From Bacteroidales bacterium (lineage in GTDB: Bacteria; Bacteroidota; Bacteroidia; Bacteroidales; Dysgonomonadaceae), in the NCBI GenBank assembly GCA_012799155.1, contig JAAZLV010000236.1, forward strand, positions 1-7,389: a stretch of DNA of 7,389 nt, given 5' to 3'. Positions 1 through 6,638 of this stretch are shown one piece after another. The position numbers were made by a program, and so were the translations under genes. How positions within the stretch are numbered: the stretch's first letter is position 1; each line of letters opens with the position of its first letter. Below the pieces are notes generated by a model. That model made no database searches, was not told the origin of the DNA, and worked only from the letters and a program-made list of their open reading frames with translations.

Positions 1-1039
1 CCCCGAAACAGGAGTAACGGCTCTCCGGACTGATGATTCCTTCCTGGAGGAAGACAAGTCCCTGGGCAGGCTTGAAGGTGGAACCCGGAGGGTAGGTACC
101 GGCGATAGCCCTGTTGATCAGAGGCTTGTAGGGATTGTTTTCCAGCGACAGATAATTGATGCCAAAGTCCTTTCCGGTGAGCATTGCAGGATCATAGGTG
201 GGCGCAGAAATCATGCAAAGGATCTCACCTGTTTTCGGTTCAATCATCACGATACTACCCACCTTGTTGTGCATCAACAGCTCACCATAGGCTTGTAGAT
301 CAACATCGATGCTTAACGTGAGGTCGCTTCCCGACACCGGCGCTTTATCGTTCCGCCCCTCCTCGTAGCGTCCCTGAACGCGGCCATGGGCATCGCGCAG
401 CAATACCTCCACTCCCTTCACTCCACGCAAATCCTCTTCGTGTGAAAGCTCAATACCGGATTTACCCACATAGTCACCCCTCACATAGTAGGGATCGGCA
501 GCCATCTTATTCTTGTCCACTTCGGCAACATATCCCAGTATCAGTCCCATGCCAGTATAGTTGTACTGTCTCTCGGTACGGCTCTGGATATAGATTCCCG
601 GAAACTTATAGAGTTTCTCCTGCAACAACCCATACTCTCTCTCATTCAACTGTGAGAGAAACAGTTGAGGGGTGTAGGATGAATAACCGGGATTCCTGCG
701 ACGGTCTCTCATATCGGCATCGAGTTGTTTGAACTGCTCAATGTCTATGTTGAGTGTACGACAAAAGTCAAGGGTGTCAAACTGCTCCAACTCACGAACT
801 ACCATCAGCACATCATATGTTGGACGATTGTACACAAGCAGGTTCCCATCACGATCGTAGATAGCACCCCGGGCTGGGTAGAGTGTTCTTCGCAGAAAAG
901 CATTGCTTTCGGCATACTCTCGATACTCGGGACTTAAGAGCTGCAGGTGAAAGAGCTGTACTAGATAAATCAGCGCAATGATCACTGCACCAACAGCAAT
1001 CACCTTTCTTCTGTTGGCATATGTGTTACGACTGTTCAC
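1..1039 (-). CDS. mrdA: Penicillin-binding protein 2 (elongasome transpeptidase), N-terminal part, runs off left edge
   Basis: Class B penicillin-binding protein that cross-links peptidoglycan during side-wall elongation, working in the periplasm with RodA and the Mre proteins. The first 346 codons are present. A short basic N-terminus leads into one membrane anchor (about residues 13-30). The PBP dimerisation (pedestal) region follows, with the class B opening YPARGAIYDRDG (54-65) and GKSGIE (192-197). The transpeptidase domain starts near 258 and includes the catalytic STFK tetrad in PPGSTFKPA (Ser320, Lys323). The SxN and KTG motifs lie beyond the edge. The start is GTG at 1039: the frame is closed upstream by TAA, an AGGAG sits 8 nt before the GTG, and the nearby ATG at 1020 is out of frame and stops within seven codons. 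It overlaps the mreD end by 14 bp, which suggests translational coupling. The reading frame is intact throughout. Family assignment is very secure; PBP2 rather than PBP3/FtsI follows from the mreBCD context and the sequence wording. Confidence 0.95.
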   Translation of the reverse strand, partial: MNSRNTYANRRKVIAVGAVIIALIYLVQLFHLQLLSPEYREYAESNAFLRRTLYPARGAIYDRDGNLLVYNRPTYDVLMVVRELEQFDTLDFCRTLNIDIEQFKQLDADMRDRRRNPGYSSYTPQLFLSQLNEREYGLLQEKLYKFPGIYIQSRTERQYNYTGMGLILGYVAEVDKNKMAADPYYVRGDYVGKSGIELSHEEDLRGVKGVEVLLRDAHGRVQGRYEEGRNDKAPVSGSDLTLSIDVDLQAYGELLMHNKVGSIVMIEPKTGEILCMISAPTYDPAMLTGKDFGINYLSLENNPYKPLINRAIAGTYPPGSTFKPAQGLVFLQEGIISPESRYSCFG

Positions 1040-1544
1040 TGTTTTTTCTCCTATAGATTAACTTATCGATGGCAATGATGAGAAGGATGGAACTGACACC
1101 GGATATGATGATCCGCAGGAGTGTGTTGATCAGGTTGAACAGCGTGAATGATTCAATGAAAAACAACAAGGTCACATGGATGAAAATCGTAAAGATTGTA
1201 AACCGCACAAATGGAGCAGGTGCATTGTTCATCCCCGGAACGAACCCTTCAAACTCATCCTTCTCAAAAAAAAGTCCCATCAACGATTTACGGAACATTG
1301 CCACCAAAGTGATGGCAGCAGCGTTCATGCCGGGAGTATTGAGAAAGATATCAATGATCAGCCCCATGAGAAAAGCAGAGATGATTACAAAAAAGAGATT
1401 CCTACCCACAGGTAATTTCAGCAGGAAATAACCGTATAACACGGGAGTGGCCAGACCGAAGAGGCTGATCCGGCTCAACAGCAAAACCTGTAGGAGGATC
1501 AACAGCAGAAACAACAACAATTCACGTAAATAACTGATCTTCAT
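1026..1544 (-). CDS. mreD: Rod shape-determining protein MreD
   Basis: Small, very hydrophobic inner-membrane protein of the elongasome that associates with MreC and helps control PBP2/RodA activity. It has 172 residues, normal for the family. There are about five or six membrane segments (roughly 8-24, 29-45, 49-68, 74-92, 112-131 and 138-162) and a short basic C-terminal tail (YRRKN). The family-type motif GLIIDIFLNTPGMNA is at 61-75, with Asp65, Pro71 and Gly72. Start ATG overlaps the mreC stop as ATGA (4 bp), so the two are probably translationally coupled. The 3' end overlaps mrdA by 14 bp. MreD is poorly conserved in sequence, so position between mreC and mrdA is a large part of the assignment; together with the topology it is firm. 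Confidence 0.93.
   Translation of the reverse strand: MKISYLRELLLFLLLILLQVLLLSRISLFGLATPVLYGYFLLKLPVGRNLFFVIISAFLMGLIIDIFLNTPGMNAAAITLVAMFRKSLMGLFFEKDEFEGFVPGMNNAPAPFVRFTIFTIFIHVTLLFFIESFTLFNLINTLLRIIISGVSSILLIIAIDKLIYRRKNSEQS
1048..1052 (-). promoter_or_regulatory. Shine-Dalgarno site that fixes the mrdA GTG start
   Basis: The minus strand reads AGGAG here, inside the mreD 3' end and 8 nt before the GTG at 1039. A strong Shine-Dalgarno is unusual in Bacteroidetes, where A-rich leaders are common. It is the main reason for choosing this start over the downstream GTG at codon 13. Confidence 0.7.
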
Positions 1545-2392
1545 CGCTCCATTATTTCTTCGAGAACCTTCTGCTCTTCATAATACCTGTCGTCGATTAC
1601 CAACACATCCTGCAACGTGTAAAAATCAGTTGCCAACTCCAGATTGACTGTGATAAAATTGTCATCAGCCGATTTACCCAAATCACTTACATATCCGATG
1701 ATCAGGTTTTTGGGAAAGATGCGTGAGTAACTGGTGATTACTGTATCACCTATACTGTAATCTTCATAACGCGGGAGCTCCTTAACCTCTGCTTCACGTA
1801 TGTTACTGCCATTCCAGGTGAGGGAGCCGTTGTTTTTGGAATGCTTGAGACGGGCACTCAACCTGAACTTGGGATTGATGACCGGAATCACCACTGCAAA
1901 ATTGTCGGAGACGTTGGAAACAACTCCTACTACACCCCAGTGGGAGATCACCCCCATATCGGGTTTAATCCCCTGTTTGCTCCCCTTGTTAAGGGTGATG
2001 AAATTGTTTACACCCGAGAAACTGAGGTTGACCACCTCGGCAGGAATAAAGGTGAATTGTGGCAGCATGTTGGTGGAGTCAACCACGAATGCCTTTGCCG
2101 AAAGAGAATCATTACCCGGGAACGTATCTGCTTTTACTCTCCATTTCTGCAATTCTTCTTCAAGGAGTGCATTTCGCTCCATCAATTCCCGGTTGTTTTT
2201 CTTCAACAGGAAAAAAGAGGATACATTGCCCGAAGCTGTGTAGAGCCACCCTGATATGCGATTCGCAGAAGAGAGATAAACGCTTTTCTGATAAGAGTTA
2301 TGCGCAAACAAAAGGTAAAAACTGAATGCAACCAGTAGAATTGCAACCAGCCAATGACTATTCCTTATAATGAAATTGAACAGATTACGCAT
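1541..2392 (-). CDS. mreC: Rod shape-determining protein MreC
   Basis: Bitopic membrane protein whose periplasmic part forms filaments and activates PBP2, linking cytoplasmic MreB to wall synthesis. It has 283 residues. A short cytoplasmic N-terminus is followed by one membrane helix (about 13-30), then a charged coiled coil (about 62-86, with the run NRELMERNALLEEELQK). The two beta domains typical of MreC follow (about 115-270). The signature NFITLNKGSKQGIKPDMGVI (130-149) and the later block SIGDTVITSYSRIFPKNLIIG (213-233) match the family pattern. Start ATG lies 49 bp after mreB, with AGTAGGA upstream as a modest ribosome site. It ends in an ATGA overlap with mreD. No break in frame. Confidence 0.95.
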   Translation of the reverse strand: MRNLFNFIIRNSHWLVAILLVAFSFYLLFAHNSYQKSVYLSSANRISGWLYTASGNVSSFFLLKKNNRELMERNALLEEELQKWRVKADTFPGNDSLSAKAFVVDSTNMLPQFTFIPAEVVNLSFSGVNNFITLNKGSKQGIKPDMGVISHWGVVGVVSNVSDNFAVVIPVINPKFRLSARLKHSKNNGSLTWNGSNIREAEVKELPRYEDYSIGDTVITSYSRIFPKNLIIGYVSDLGKSADDNFITVNLELATDFYTLQDVLVIDDRYYEEQKVLEEIMER

Positions 2393-2441
2393 ACAATCCT
2401 ACTTCAGATGAACCCTTATGTCAAAGCAGACGGTATGATCA

Positions 2442-3467
2442 TTATCGCATCAGGAAGGAAAATTTATCAATGTTCCTCAGTGCGATGCTTGTTCCCTTGG
2501 CTACCATATGGAGCGGATCATCTACCACACGAAAGGGGATACCAATCTTTTCGGTGAGACGTTTGTCGAGACCTCTAAGCAAGGCTCCGCCACCGGTCAG
2601 GTAGATACCGTTGCGCACGATGTCGGCATATAGCTCAGGAGGAGTCTGTTCAAGGGCACTCAGCACTGCTGAATCGACCTTCGACACCGATTTCTCAATG
2701 CAATGCGCTATCTCCTGGTAAGAGACGGGCACATCCATGGGCAGTGAGGTCATACGATTGGGACCATGTACAACGAAGTCCTCGGGGGGATTTTCCAGCT
2801 CAGTAAGCACAGACCCTACGTTGATCTTGATCTGCTCAGCGGTACGATCACCCACCTTGATGTTATGCTGACGACCCATGTAATCCTGGATATCCTCAGT
2901 GAAGTCATCACCGGCTATCTTGATCGACTTGTTGGAGACGATGCCACCCAGCGAGATCACGGCGATCTCGGTAGTGCCTCCGCCTATGTCAACTATCATG
3001 TTACCTTCGGGAGCCTCCACATCGAGGCCAATACCCAGTGCAGCCGCCATCGGTTCAAAGATCATGTATACATCACGTCCGCCGGCATGCTCTGCCGAGT
3101 CGCGCACAGCGCGAATCTCCACTTCGGTACTGCCGGAAGGGATACAGATGACCACACGCAGGGATGGAGAGAAAAGCCCCCCCTTGTTCTTATTGGCCAT
3201 CTTAATCATCCCCCGAATCATCTGCTCTGCCGCGTTGAAGTCGGCGATCACGCCATCTCTCAGGGGCCTCACTGTACGAATATTTTCGTGGGTCTTGCCA
3301 TGCATCTGCCTGGCTTTCTCCCCCAATGCGATCATCTTGTCGGTTTTGCGATCGAGTGCCACAATGGATGGTTCATCCAGGAGAATCTTTCCAGCATTGT
3401 TCACAATCACGGAATTGGCGGTACCGAGGTCCATGGCCAGCTCCTGTGTAAATGAAAATAAACCCAT
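2442..3467 (-). CDS. mreB: Rod shape-determining protein MreB (bacterial actin)
   Basis: Cytoplasmic actin homologue that forms membrane-bound antiparallel filaments and orients the elongasome in rod-shaped cells. It has 341 residues, the usual length. The nucleotide-binding motifs are complete: phosphate-1 loop DLGTANS (13-19), the block VRPLRDGVIADF (66-77), phosphate-2 loop DIGGGTTE (160-167) and adenosine motif TGGGALLRGL (291-300). The N-terminal MGLFSFTQE gives a short amphipathic membrane-contact stretch. It follows purH by 46 bp with no terminator or recognisable promoter between, and leads the mreBCD-mrdA run. The gap before its start contains a 7-bp tandem repeat that ends 13 bases before the ATG. 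Confidence 0.98.
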   Translation of the reverse strand: MGLFSFTQELAMDLGTANSVIVNNAGKILLDEPSIVALDRKTDKMIALGEKARQMHGKTHENIRTVRPLRDGVIADFNAAEQMIRGMIKMANKNKGGLFSPSLRVVICIPSGSTEVEIRAVRDSAEHAGGRDVYMIFEPMAAALGIGLDVEAPEGNMIVDIGGGTTEIAVISLGGIVSNKSIKIAGDDFTEDIQDYMGRQHNIKVGDRTAEQIKINVGSVLTELENPPEDFVVHGPNRMTSLPMDVPVSYQEIAHCIEKSVSKVDSAVLSALEQTPPELYADIVRNGIYLTGGGALLRGLDKRLTEKIGIPFRVVDDPLHMVAKGTSIALRNIDKFSFLMR

Positions 3468-3480
3468 AATAGTTGTAGTT

Positions 3481-3508
3481 ATCAGCTTTCAGCTATCAGC
3501 TATCAGCT
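3481..3508. repeat. Four tandem 7-bp units between purH and mreB
   Basis: On the plus strand the units are ATCAGCT, TTCAGCT, ATCAGCT and ATCAGCT, directly joined. Only the second differs, by one base. Read towards mreB, the unit is AGCTGAT or AGCTGAA. The array fills 28 of the 46 bases between the purH stop and the mreB start. Each unit contains the palindrome AGCT, so the array can also form weak hairpins. Its copy number sets the purH-mreB spacing. No function can be assigned from the sequence. Confidence 0.85.
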
Positions 3509-3513
3509 TTCTG

Positions 3514-5037
3514 TTAATGTTTAAAATGTCTTACACCTGTGGTCACCATCGACACACCGTTTTGGTTGCAATAGTCGACCGAATCAGCATCGCGGATAGA
3601 TCCCCCCGGCTGTATCACGGCAGTGATCCCGGCCTCGTGGGCGATCTCCACACAATCGGCAAACGGGAAGAAGGCATCACTGGCCATCACCGCTCCTTGG
3701 AGATCGAACTTGAAGTTCCCGGCTTTCTCGATGGCTTGGTTGAGTGCATCCACTCTCGATGTTTGTCCCGTACCACTGGCGATGAGTTGTTTGTTTTTTG
3801 CCAGGACAATGGCGTTGGACTTGGTATGCTTCACCAGTATGTTGGCAAAGAGCAGGTCTTCAGTCTCGGATGCAGTAGGAGCCTTGTCGGTCACCACCTG
3901 AAGATCGGTAGCATGTTGAATACTCACATTTCTATCCTGTACCAGCATACCGTTCAGCACCGAGCGGTATTGCATGGGCTGCAATGCTTTACCAGCCGAT
4001 TTTAGCACCAAAATTATACGATTTTTCTTTTGAGACAAAATATCAAGTGCCTCTTTATCGTACGACGGAGCAATGATCACCTCGAAGAAGATGCTGTTGA
4101 TGGCTTCGGCGGCTGCCTTATCCACGGTTCTGTTTGTCACGACGATTCCCCCGAACGCGGAAACAGGATCGGCTGCCAGCGCTGCCTCCCACGCTTCTTT
4201 GACTGTAGGTCGGCAAGCCATGCCACAAGCGTTGTTGTGTTTGAGAATGGCGAGTGCCGTCTCATCAAAGTCGGCAATCAATGAGATGGCTGCATCGATA
4301 TCGAGAAGGTTGTTGTAAGAGATCTCCTTGCCGTGAATCTGATCAAAGATCTTGTTGAAGTCACCGTAAAAAATCCCTTTCTGATGTGGATTTTCACCAT
4401 AACGAAGTTGCTTCCCCTCATCATGCGATACCCTAAGGGCACTGTTGGCATTCTCATCAAAATAGCGGAAGATGGCTGAGTCATATCCGGAAGAGACCTT
4501 GAAAGCCTCTTTGGCAAACCAACGTCGATCTTCTTCATCGGTCTCGCCCTGTTTCTCCTTGAGGAGGTCATACAAAGGCTTATATTGTTCACGGGATGAA
4601 ACGATCAGCACATTCTTATGATTCTTGGCTGCCCCTCGTATCAAGGAGATGCCACCAATGTCGATCTTCTCTATGATCTCCTCCTCGCTGCCCCCGGCAG
4701 CTACTGTCTGCTCGAAAGGATAGAGATCCACGATGACAAGATCGATGGAGGGAATATCGTAAGCTTTTACTTGCTTCTTATCAGCTTCGTTCTCGCGTCG
4801 GTAAAGAATACCGCCGAAGATCTTGGGATGCAGCGTCTTGACACGCCCACCCAGGATAGAAGGATAACCACTCACCTCTTCCACCCCTTCACATTCATAT
4901 CCCAACGACTCAATAAATTCACGGGTTCCACCCGTTGAGATAAATTTTATCCGAAGATTGTTTAGCTCCTGAAGGATCTCCTCCAAACCGTCTTTATGAT
5001 ATACGGATATGAGGGCTGTTTGTATTTTCTGCGACAT
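3514..5037 (-). CDS. purH: Bifunctional AICAR formyltransferase / IMP cyclohydrolase PurH
   Basis: Cytoplasmic enzyme for the last two steps of de novo purine synthesis: it transfers a formyl group from 10-formyl-THF to AICAR, then closes the ring to IMP. From the ATG it has 507 residues, the length I expect for Bacteroides-type PurH. The N-terminal cyclohydrolase (methylglyoxal-synthase-like fold, about 1-195) has STGGT (34-38) and GGRVKTLHPKIFGGIL (63-78). The formyltransferase part has YGENPHQ (213-219), the catalytic Lys266-His267 in KHNNACG, SAFGG (293-297) and a C-terminal FPFADCVEIA with PGGSIRD. A longer GTG start at 5055 adds six residues but would leave only about 15 nt from the predicted transcript start, so ATG at 5037 is preferred. 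It heads the run into mreBCD. Confidence 0.96.
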   Translation of the reverse strand: MSQKIQTALISVYHKDGLEEILQELNNLRIKFISTGGTREFIESLGYECEGVEEVSGYPSILGGRVKTLHPKIFGGILYRRENEADKKQVKAYDIPSIDLVIVDLYPFEQTVAAGGSEEEIIEKIDIGGISLIRGAAKNHKNVLIVSSREQYKPLYDLLKEKQGETDEEDRRWFAKEAFKVSSGYDSAIFRYFDENANSALRVSHDEGKQLRYGENPHQKGIFYGDFNKIFDQIHGKEISYNNLLDIDAAISLIADFDETALAILKHNNACGMACRPTVKEAWEAALAADPVSAFGGIVVTNRTVDKAAAEAINSIFFEVIIAPSYDKEALDILSQKKNRIILVLKSAGKALQPMQYRSVLNGMLVQDRNVSIQHATDLQVVTDKAPTASETEDLLFANILVKHTKSNAIVLAKNKQLIASGTGQTSRVDALNQAIEKAGNFKFDLQGAVMASDAFFPFADCVEIAHEAGITAVIQPGGSIRDADSVDYCNQNGVSMVTTGVRHFKH

Positions 5038-5074
5038 CAACTCTCTTTTTGACACGTTAGTTGCTAAAGGAGTA

Positions 5075-5082
5075 CAAAGATA
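5075..5082 (-). promoter_or_regulatory. Predicted purH (purH-mre operon) -7 promoter box
   Basis: The minus strand reads TATCTTTG, a full match to the Bacteroidetes -7 consensus TAnnTTTG. It would start transcription near 5071, giving a leader of about 33 nt to the ATG at 5037. No clean TTTG is present 19-21 bases upstream; the nearest partial match is TTG at 5107-5109 (24 bases away). The box lies just downstream of the glucokinase terminator, as expected for a fresh transcription unit. No purine riboswitch fold fits in so short a leader. Confidence 0.6.
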
Positions 5083-5130
5083 TAAAATCTATTGATCTTT
5101 TCCGTTCAATGTCCCTATTGTTTTTTACAA

Positions 5131-5162
5131 TAAAAGGAATGTCACCGCTGGTAACATTCCTT
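5131..5162 (-). terminator. Intrinsic terminator after the ROK glucokinase
   Basis: The arms 5134-5146 and 5150-5162 form a 13-bp stem with a 3-base loop. Read on the minus strand the stem is followed by TTTTATTGT. One pair (5143/5153) is a G-U wobble in minus-strand RNA but a C-A clash in plus-strand RNA, so the structure folds fully only in the glucokinase transcript. It begins about 30 nt past the glucokinase stop. A smaller T-rich hairpin (5116-5132) lies directly after it. Confidence 0.8.
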
Positions 5163-5192
5163 AAATATGCCTTTCGGAAAACAGTATTTACT

Positions 5193-6155
5193 TTATTTCA
5201 CTTCCCAGCCCAACGCACTGGCTCCGAGCACGGCAGCATCACTCTCCTTCAGATCGGAGAACATCAGCTTCACCTTGTTCTTGAAGATGGCAAGCAGGTT
5301 CTTTTCCATGCTTTCCCGTATGGGGTTCATGATCAGATCACCTGCTTTGGAGAGACCACCGAAGAGGATAATAGCCTCGGGACTGGAGAAAGCAACGAAA
5401 TCAGCAAACGCTTCACCGAGCATCTCACCCGTAAAACGGAAAATTTCTTTCGCCATCTCATCACCCGCCATCGCCGCATCGAACACATCCTTTGATGTGA
5501 TGTCATCCATGGGAATATTGCGCAATCTCGTCTGGGCATCGGGTTTCAACTCAAGATACTCGCGCGCTGTGCGGGCCACACCGGTAGCAGAGGTATAAGC
5601 CTCAAGACAACCTGTTCTGCCACAACCGCAGAGACGTCCGTTGTGACGGCGCATGATCACATGACCCAGTTCACCGGCAAAGCCATCGTGACCGTAGACC
5701 AACTGCCCGTTGACCACGATACCGCTGCCCACCCCTGTACCCAGGGTGATCACAATGAAATCCTTCATGCCCCGGGCAGCTCCGTAAGTCATCTCACCGA
5801 TGGCTGCCGCATTGGCATCGTTGGTAAGGGCTACCGGGATACCCACACTCTCTTCAAGCATCTGGGCGAATGGAATGACTCCTTTCCAGTTCAGGTTGGG
5901 TGCAAACTCAATGCTCCCGGTGAAATAGTTGCCATTGGGTGTGCCGGCACCGATCCCCTTAATCTGATCTTTTGTAGTGGTCTGACTGATCAGGTCGTTG
6001 ATCAACGTGGTCAGTTCATCCAAATAGTCCTCCACCTCCGCATGTTTGGCTGTTTTGATGCTGCCGCTGTTCAATATCTGACCTCTTTTATCCACAATGC
6101 CGACAACAGTGTTGGTACCGCCGACATCAATGCCTATTACATAGGGTTTCTCCAT
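5193..6155 (-). CDS. ROK-family glucokinase
   Basis: Cytoplasmic sugar kinase of the ROK (repressor, ORF, kinase) family, expected to phosphorylate glucose with ATP to glucose 6-phosphate. It has 320 residues from the ATG at 6155. The phosphate loop DVGGTNT is at 10-16, the sugar-binding and catalytic NDANAAA at 112-118 (Asp113), LGTGVGSG at 138-145 and GELGH at 161-165. The zinc-site motif CGCGRTGCLE is at 176-185, with the three Cys residues that normally bind zinc together with His165. There is no DNA-binding helix-turn-helix at the N-terminus, so it is a kinase and not a repressor. An in-frame start at 6275 would add 40 residues of atypical sequence spanning the promoter, so it is rejected. 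It is close to Bacteroides ROK hexokinases (RokA type); N-acetylglucosamine or mannose use cannot be excluded. Monocistronic by its own promoter and terminator. Confidence 0.93.
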   Translation of the reverse strand: MEKPYVIGIDVGGTNTVVGIVDKRGQILNSGSIKTAKHAEVEDYLDELTTLINDLISQTTTKDQIKGIGAGTPNGNYFTGSIEFAPNLNWKGVIPFAQMLEESVGIPVALTNDANAAAIGEMTYGAARGMKDFIVITLGTGVGSGIVVNGQLVYGHDGFAGELGHVIMRRHNGRLCGCGRTGCLEAYTSATGVARTAREYLELKPDAQTRLRNIPMDDITSKDVFDAAMAGDEMAKEIFRFTGEMLGEAFADFVAFSSPEAIILFGGLSKAGDLIMNPIRESMEKNLLAIFKNKVKLMFSDLKESDAAVLGASALGWEVK

Positions 6156-6208
6156 GATTTGTTTGAATTTAAATGTGAGTCTTTGATGAATGATAGTTTT
6201 ATAACACA

Positions 6209-6216
6209 CAAATATA
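6209..6216 (-). promoter_or_regulatory. Predicted glucokinase -7 promoter box
   Basis: The minus strand reads TATATTTG, matching TAnnTTTG. Transcription would begin near 6205, giving a leader of about 50 nt to the ATG at 6155. No TTTG lies at the standard 19-21 bases upstream; a TTTG at 6228-6231 is only 11 bases away, too close. The -7 box alone makes this a moderate call. Confidence 0.5.
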
Positions 6217-6348
6217 GCGTTTTTTCGCAAAGGGGCTTTCTCTCTTTGTGAATAATTTAAATTCAAGTTTGGCAAATAATAATTCGGTATAATTAATCGC
6301 GTAATAAAACGGCATGTAAGTTTCTGTAATTTATATATTATTGACAGA

Positions 6349-6440
6349 CATCGGTTGGAATCCCTTCATTATCCCCTCATACTTTCATGAGGGGATAATG
6401 AGGGGATCATGAAGATATAGAGTAGGAATTCCATCCAATG
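6349..6440. repeat. Nested inverted-repeat element (21-bp hairpin inside imperfect outer arms)
   Basis: The inner arms 6360-6380 and 6387-6407 pair over 21 positions (20 Watson-Crick, one wobble at 6365/6402) around a 6-base loop. The wobble is U-G in plus-strand RNA and a mismatch in minus-strand RNA. The right arm is two tandem 11-mers, ATGAGGGGATA and ATGAGGGGATC, with a degenerate third start after them. Outer arms 6349-6361 and 6428-6440 are complementary at 11 of 13 positions. A further exact 8-bp inverted pair is ATCGGTTG (6350-6357) and CAACCGAT (6461-6468). No T-tract follows on either strand and no gene ends here, so it is not a conventional terminator. It may be an operator, a small-RNA fold or a short non-autonomous repeat. 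Confidence 0.8.
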
Positions 6441-6503
6441 ACAGGAGATTGACAATCATGCAACCGATTCATGCTCAAATGGGGAAAAGTAAAAACCCAA
6501 ACC

Positions 6504-6534
6504 TTTGTCAATATAATAAATTTCCCTACATTTG
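6504..6534 (+). promoter_or_regulatory. Bacteroidetes-type promoter of the lyase gene
   Basis: TTTG at 6504-6507 (-33 box) and TACATTTG at 6527-6534 (-7 box) are separated by exactly 19 bases, a full match to the primary-sigma promoter pattern known from Bacteroides. Transcription should begin near 6540, giving a leader of about 98 nt. The leader is A/C-rich, lacks a Shine-Dalgarno and contains no ATG, GTG or TTG before the gene start. Confidence 0.85.
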
Positions 6535-6638
6535 CACCTTTGTATTTCCATTTATCGGTATAATACCTGAAACAACAACAAAATAGAAGAACAACACCTC
6601 AATTATAACACAAACAGACAACAGTTACCGAACCAAAC

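Larger units (their letters stand above)
6156..6638. other. 483-bp divergent intergenic region with no gene
   Basis: This region separates the minus-strand glucokinase from the plus-strand lyase. It holds the glucokinase promoter (about 6209-6216), an AT-rich stretch (about 6250-6345), a nested inverted-repeat element (6349-6440), the lyase promoter (6504-6534) and the A/C-rich lyase leader (about 6540-6638). I find no convincing ORF on either strand and no tRNA. The length is large for two simple promoters, which leaves room for regulator sites or a small RNA. Confidence 0.8.

Noticed and set aside
442..937. Plus-strand frames at 442-732 and 725-937
   Set aside because: They are antisense to the intact PBP2 coding frame, which explains this whole interval.
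2766..3455. Plus-strand open frame of 229 codons opposite mreB
   Set aside because: Antisense shadow of mreB, rich in His and Cys from reverse-complemented codons, with no promoter or family resemblance.
3481..3508. Heptamer array as a CRISPR or attachment site
   Set aside because: The units are only 7 bp with no spacers, and there is no integrase, tRNA or cas gene nearby.
2899..4005. Plus-strand open frame of 368 codons spanning mreB and purH
   Set aside because: It lies entirely antisense to two strongly conserved genes and crosses their boundary. Its translation has no recognisable domain, and open antisense frames are common opposite such codon use.
5038..5055. GTG start for purH six codons upstream
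   Set aside because: The predicted transcript start near 5071 would leave almost no leader, and ATG at 5037 gives the usual 507 residues. It is not fully excluded.
6156..6275. 40-residue N-terminal extension of the glucokinase from an ATG at 6275
   Set aside because: The extension contains the predicted -7 promoter box and reads as ordinary AT-rich intergenic sequence, while ROK kinases start just before the DVGGT loop as the ATG at 6155 does.
6360..6407. The 21-bp hairpin as a terminator
   Set aside because: No gene ends upstream of it on either strand and neither side has a run of T, so a normal intrinsic terminator is not supported.
6341..6454. Two TTGACA motifs (6341-6346 and 6449-6454) as sigma-70 -35 boxes
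   Set aside because: The Bacteroidetes primary sigma factor does not use TTGACA, and no matching -10 box at 17 bp is convincing.
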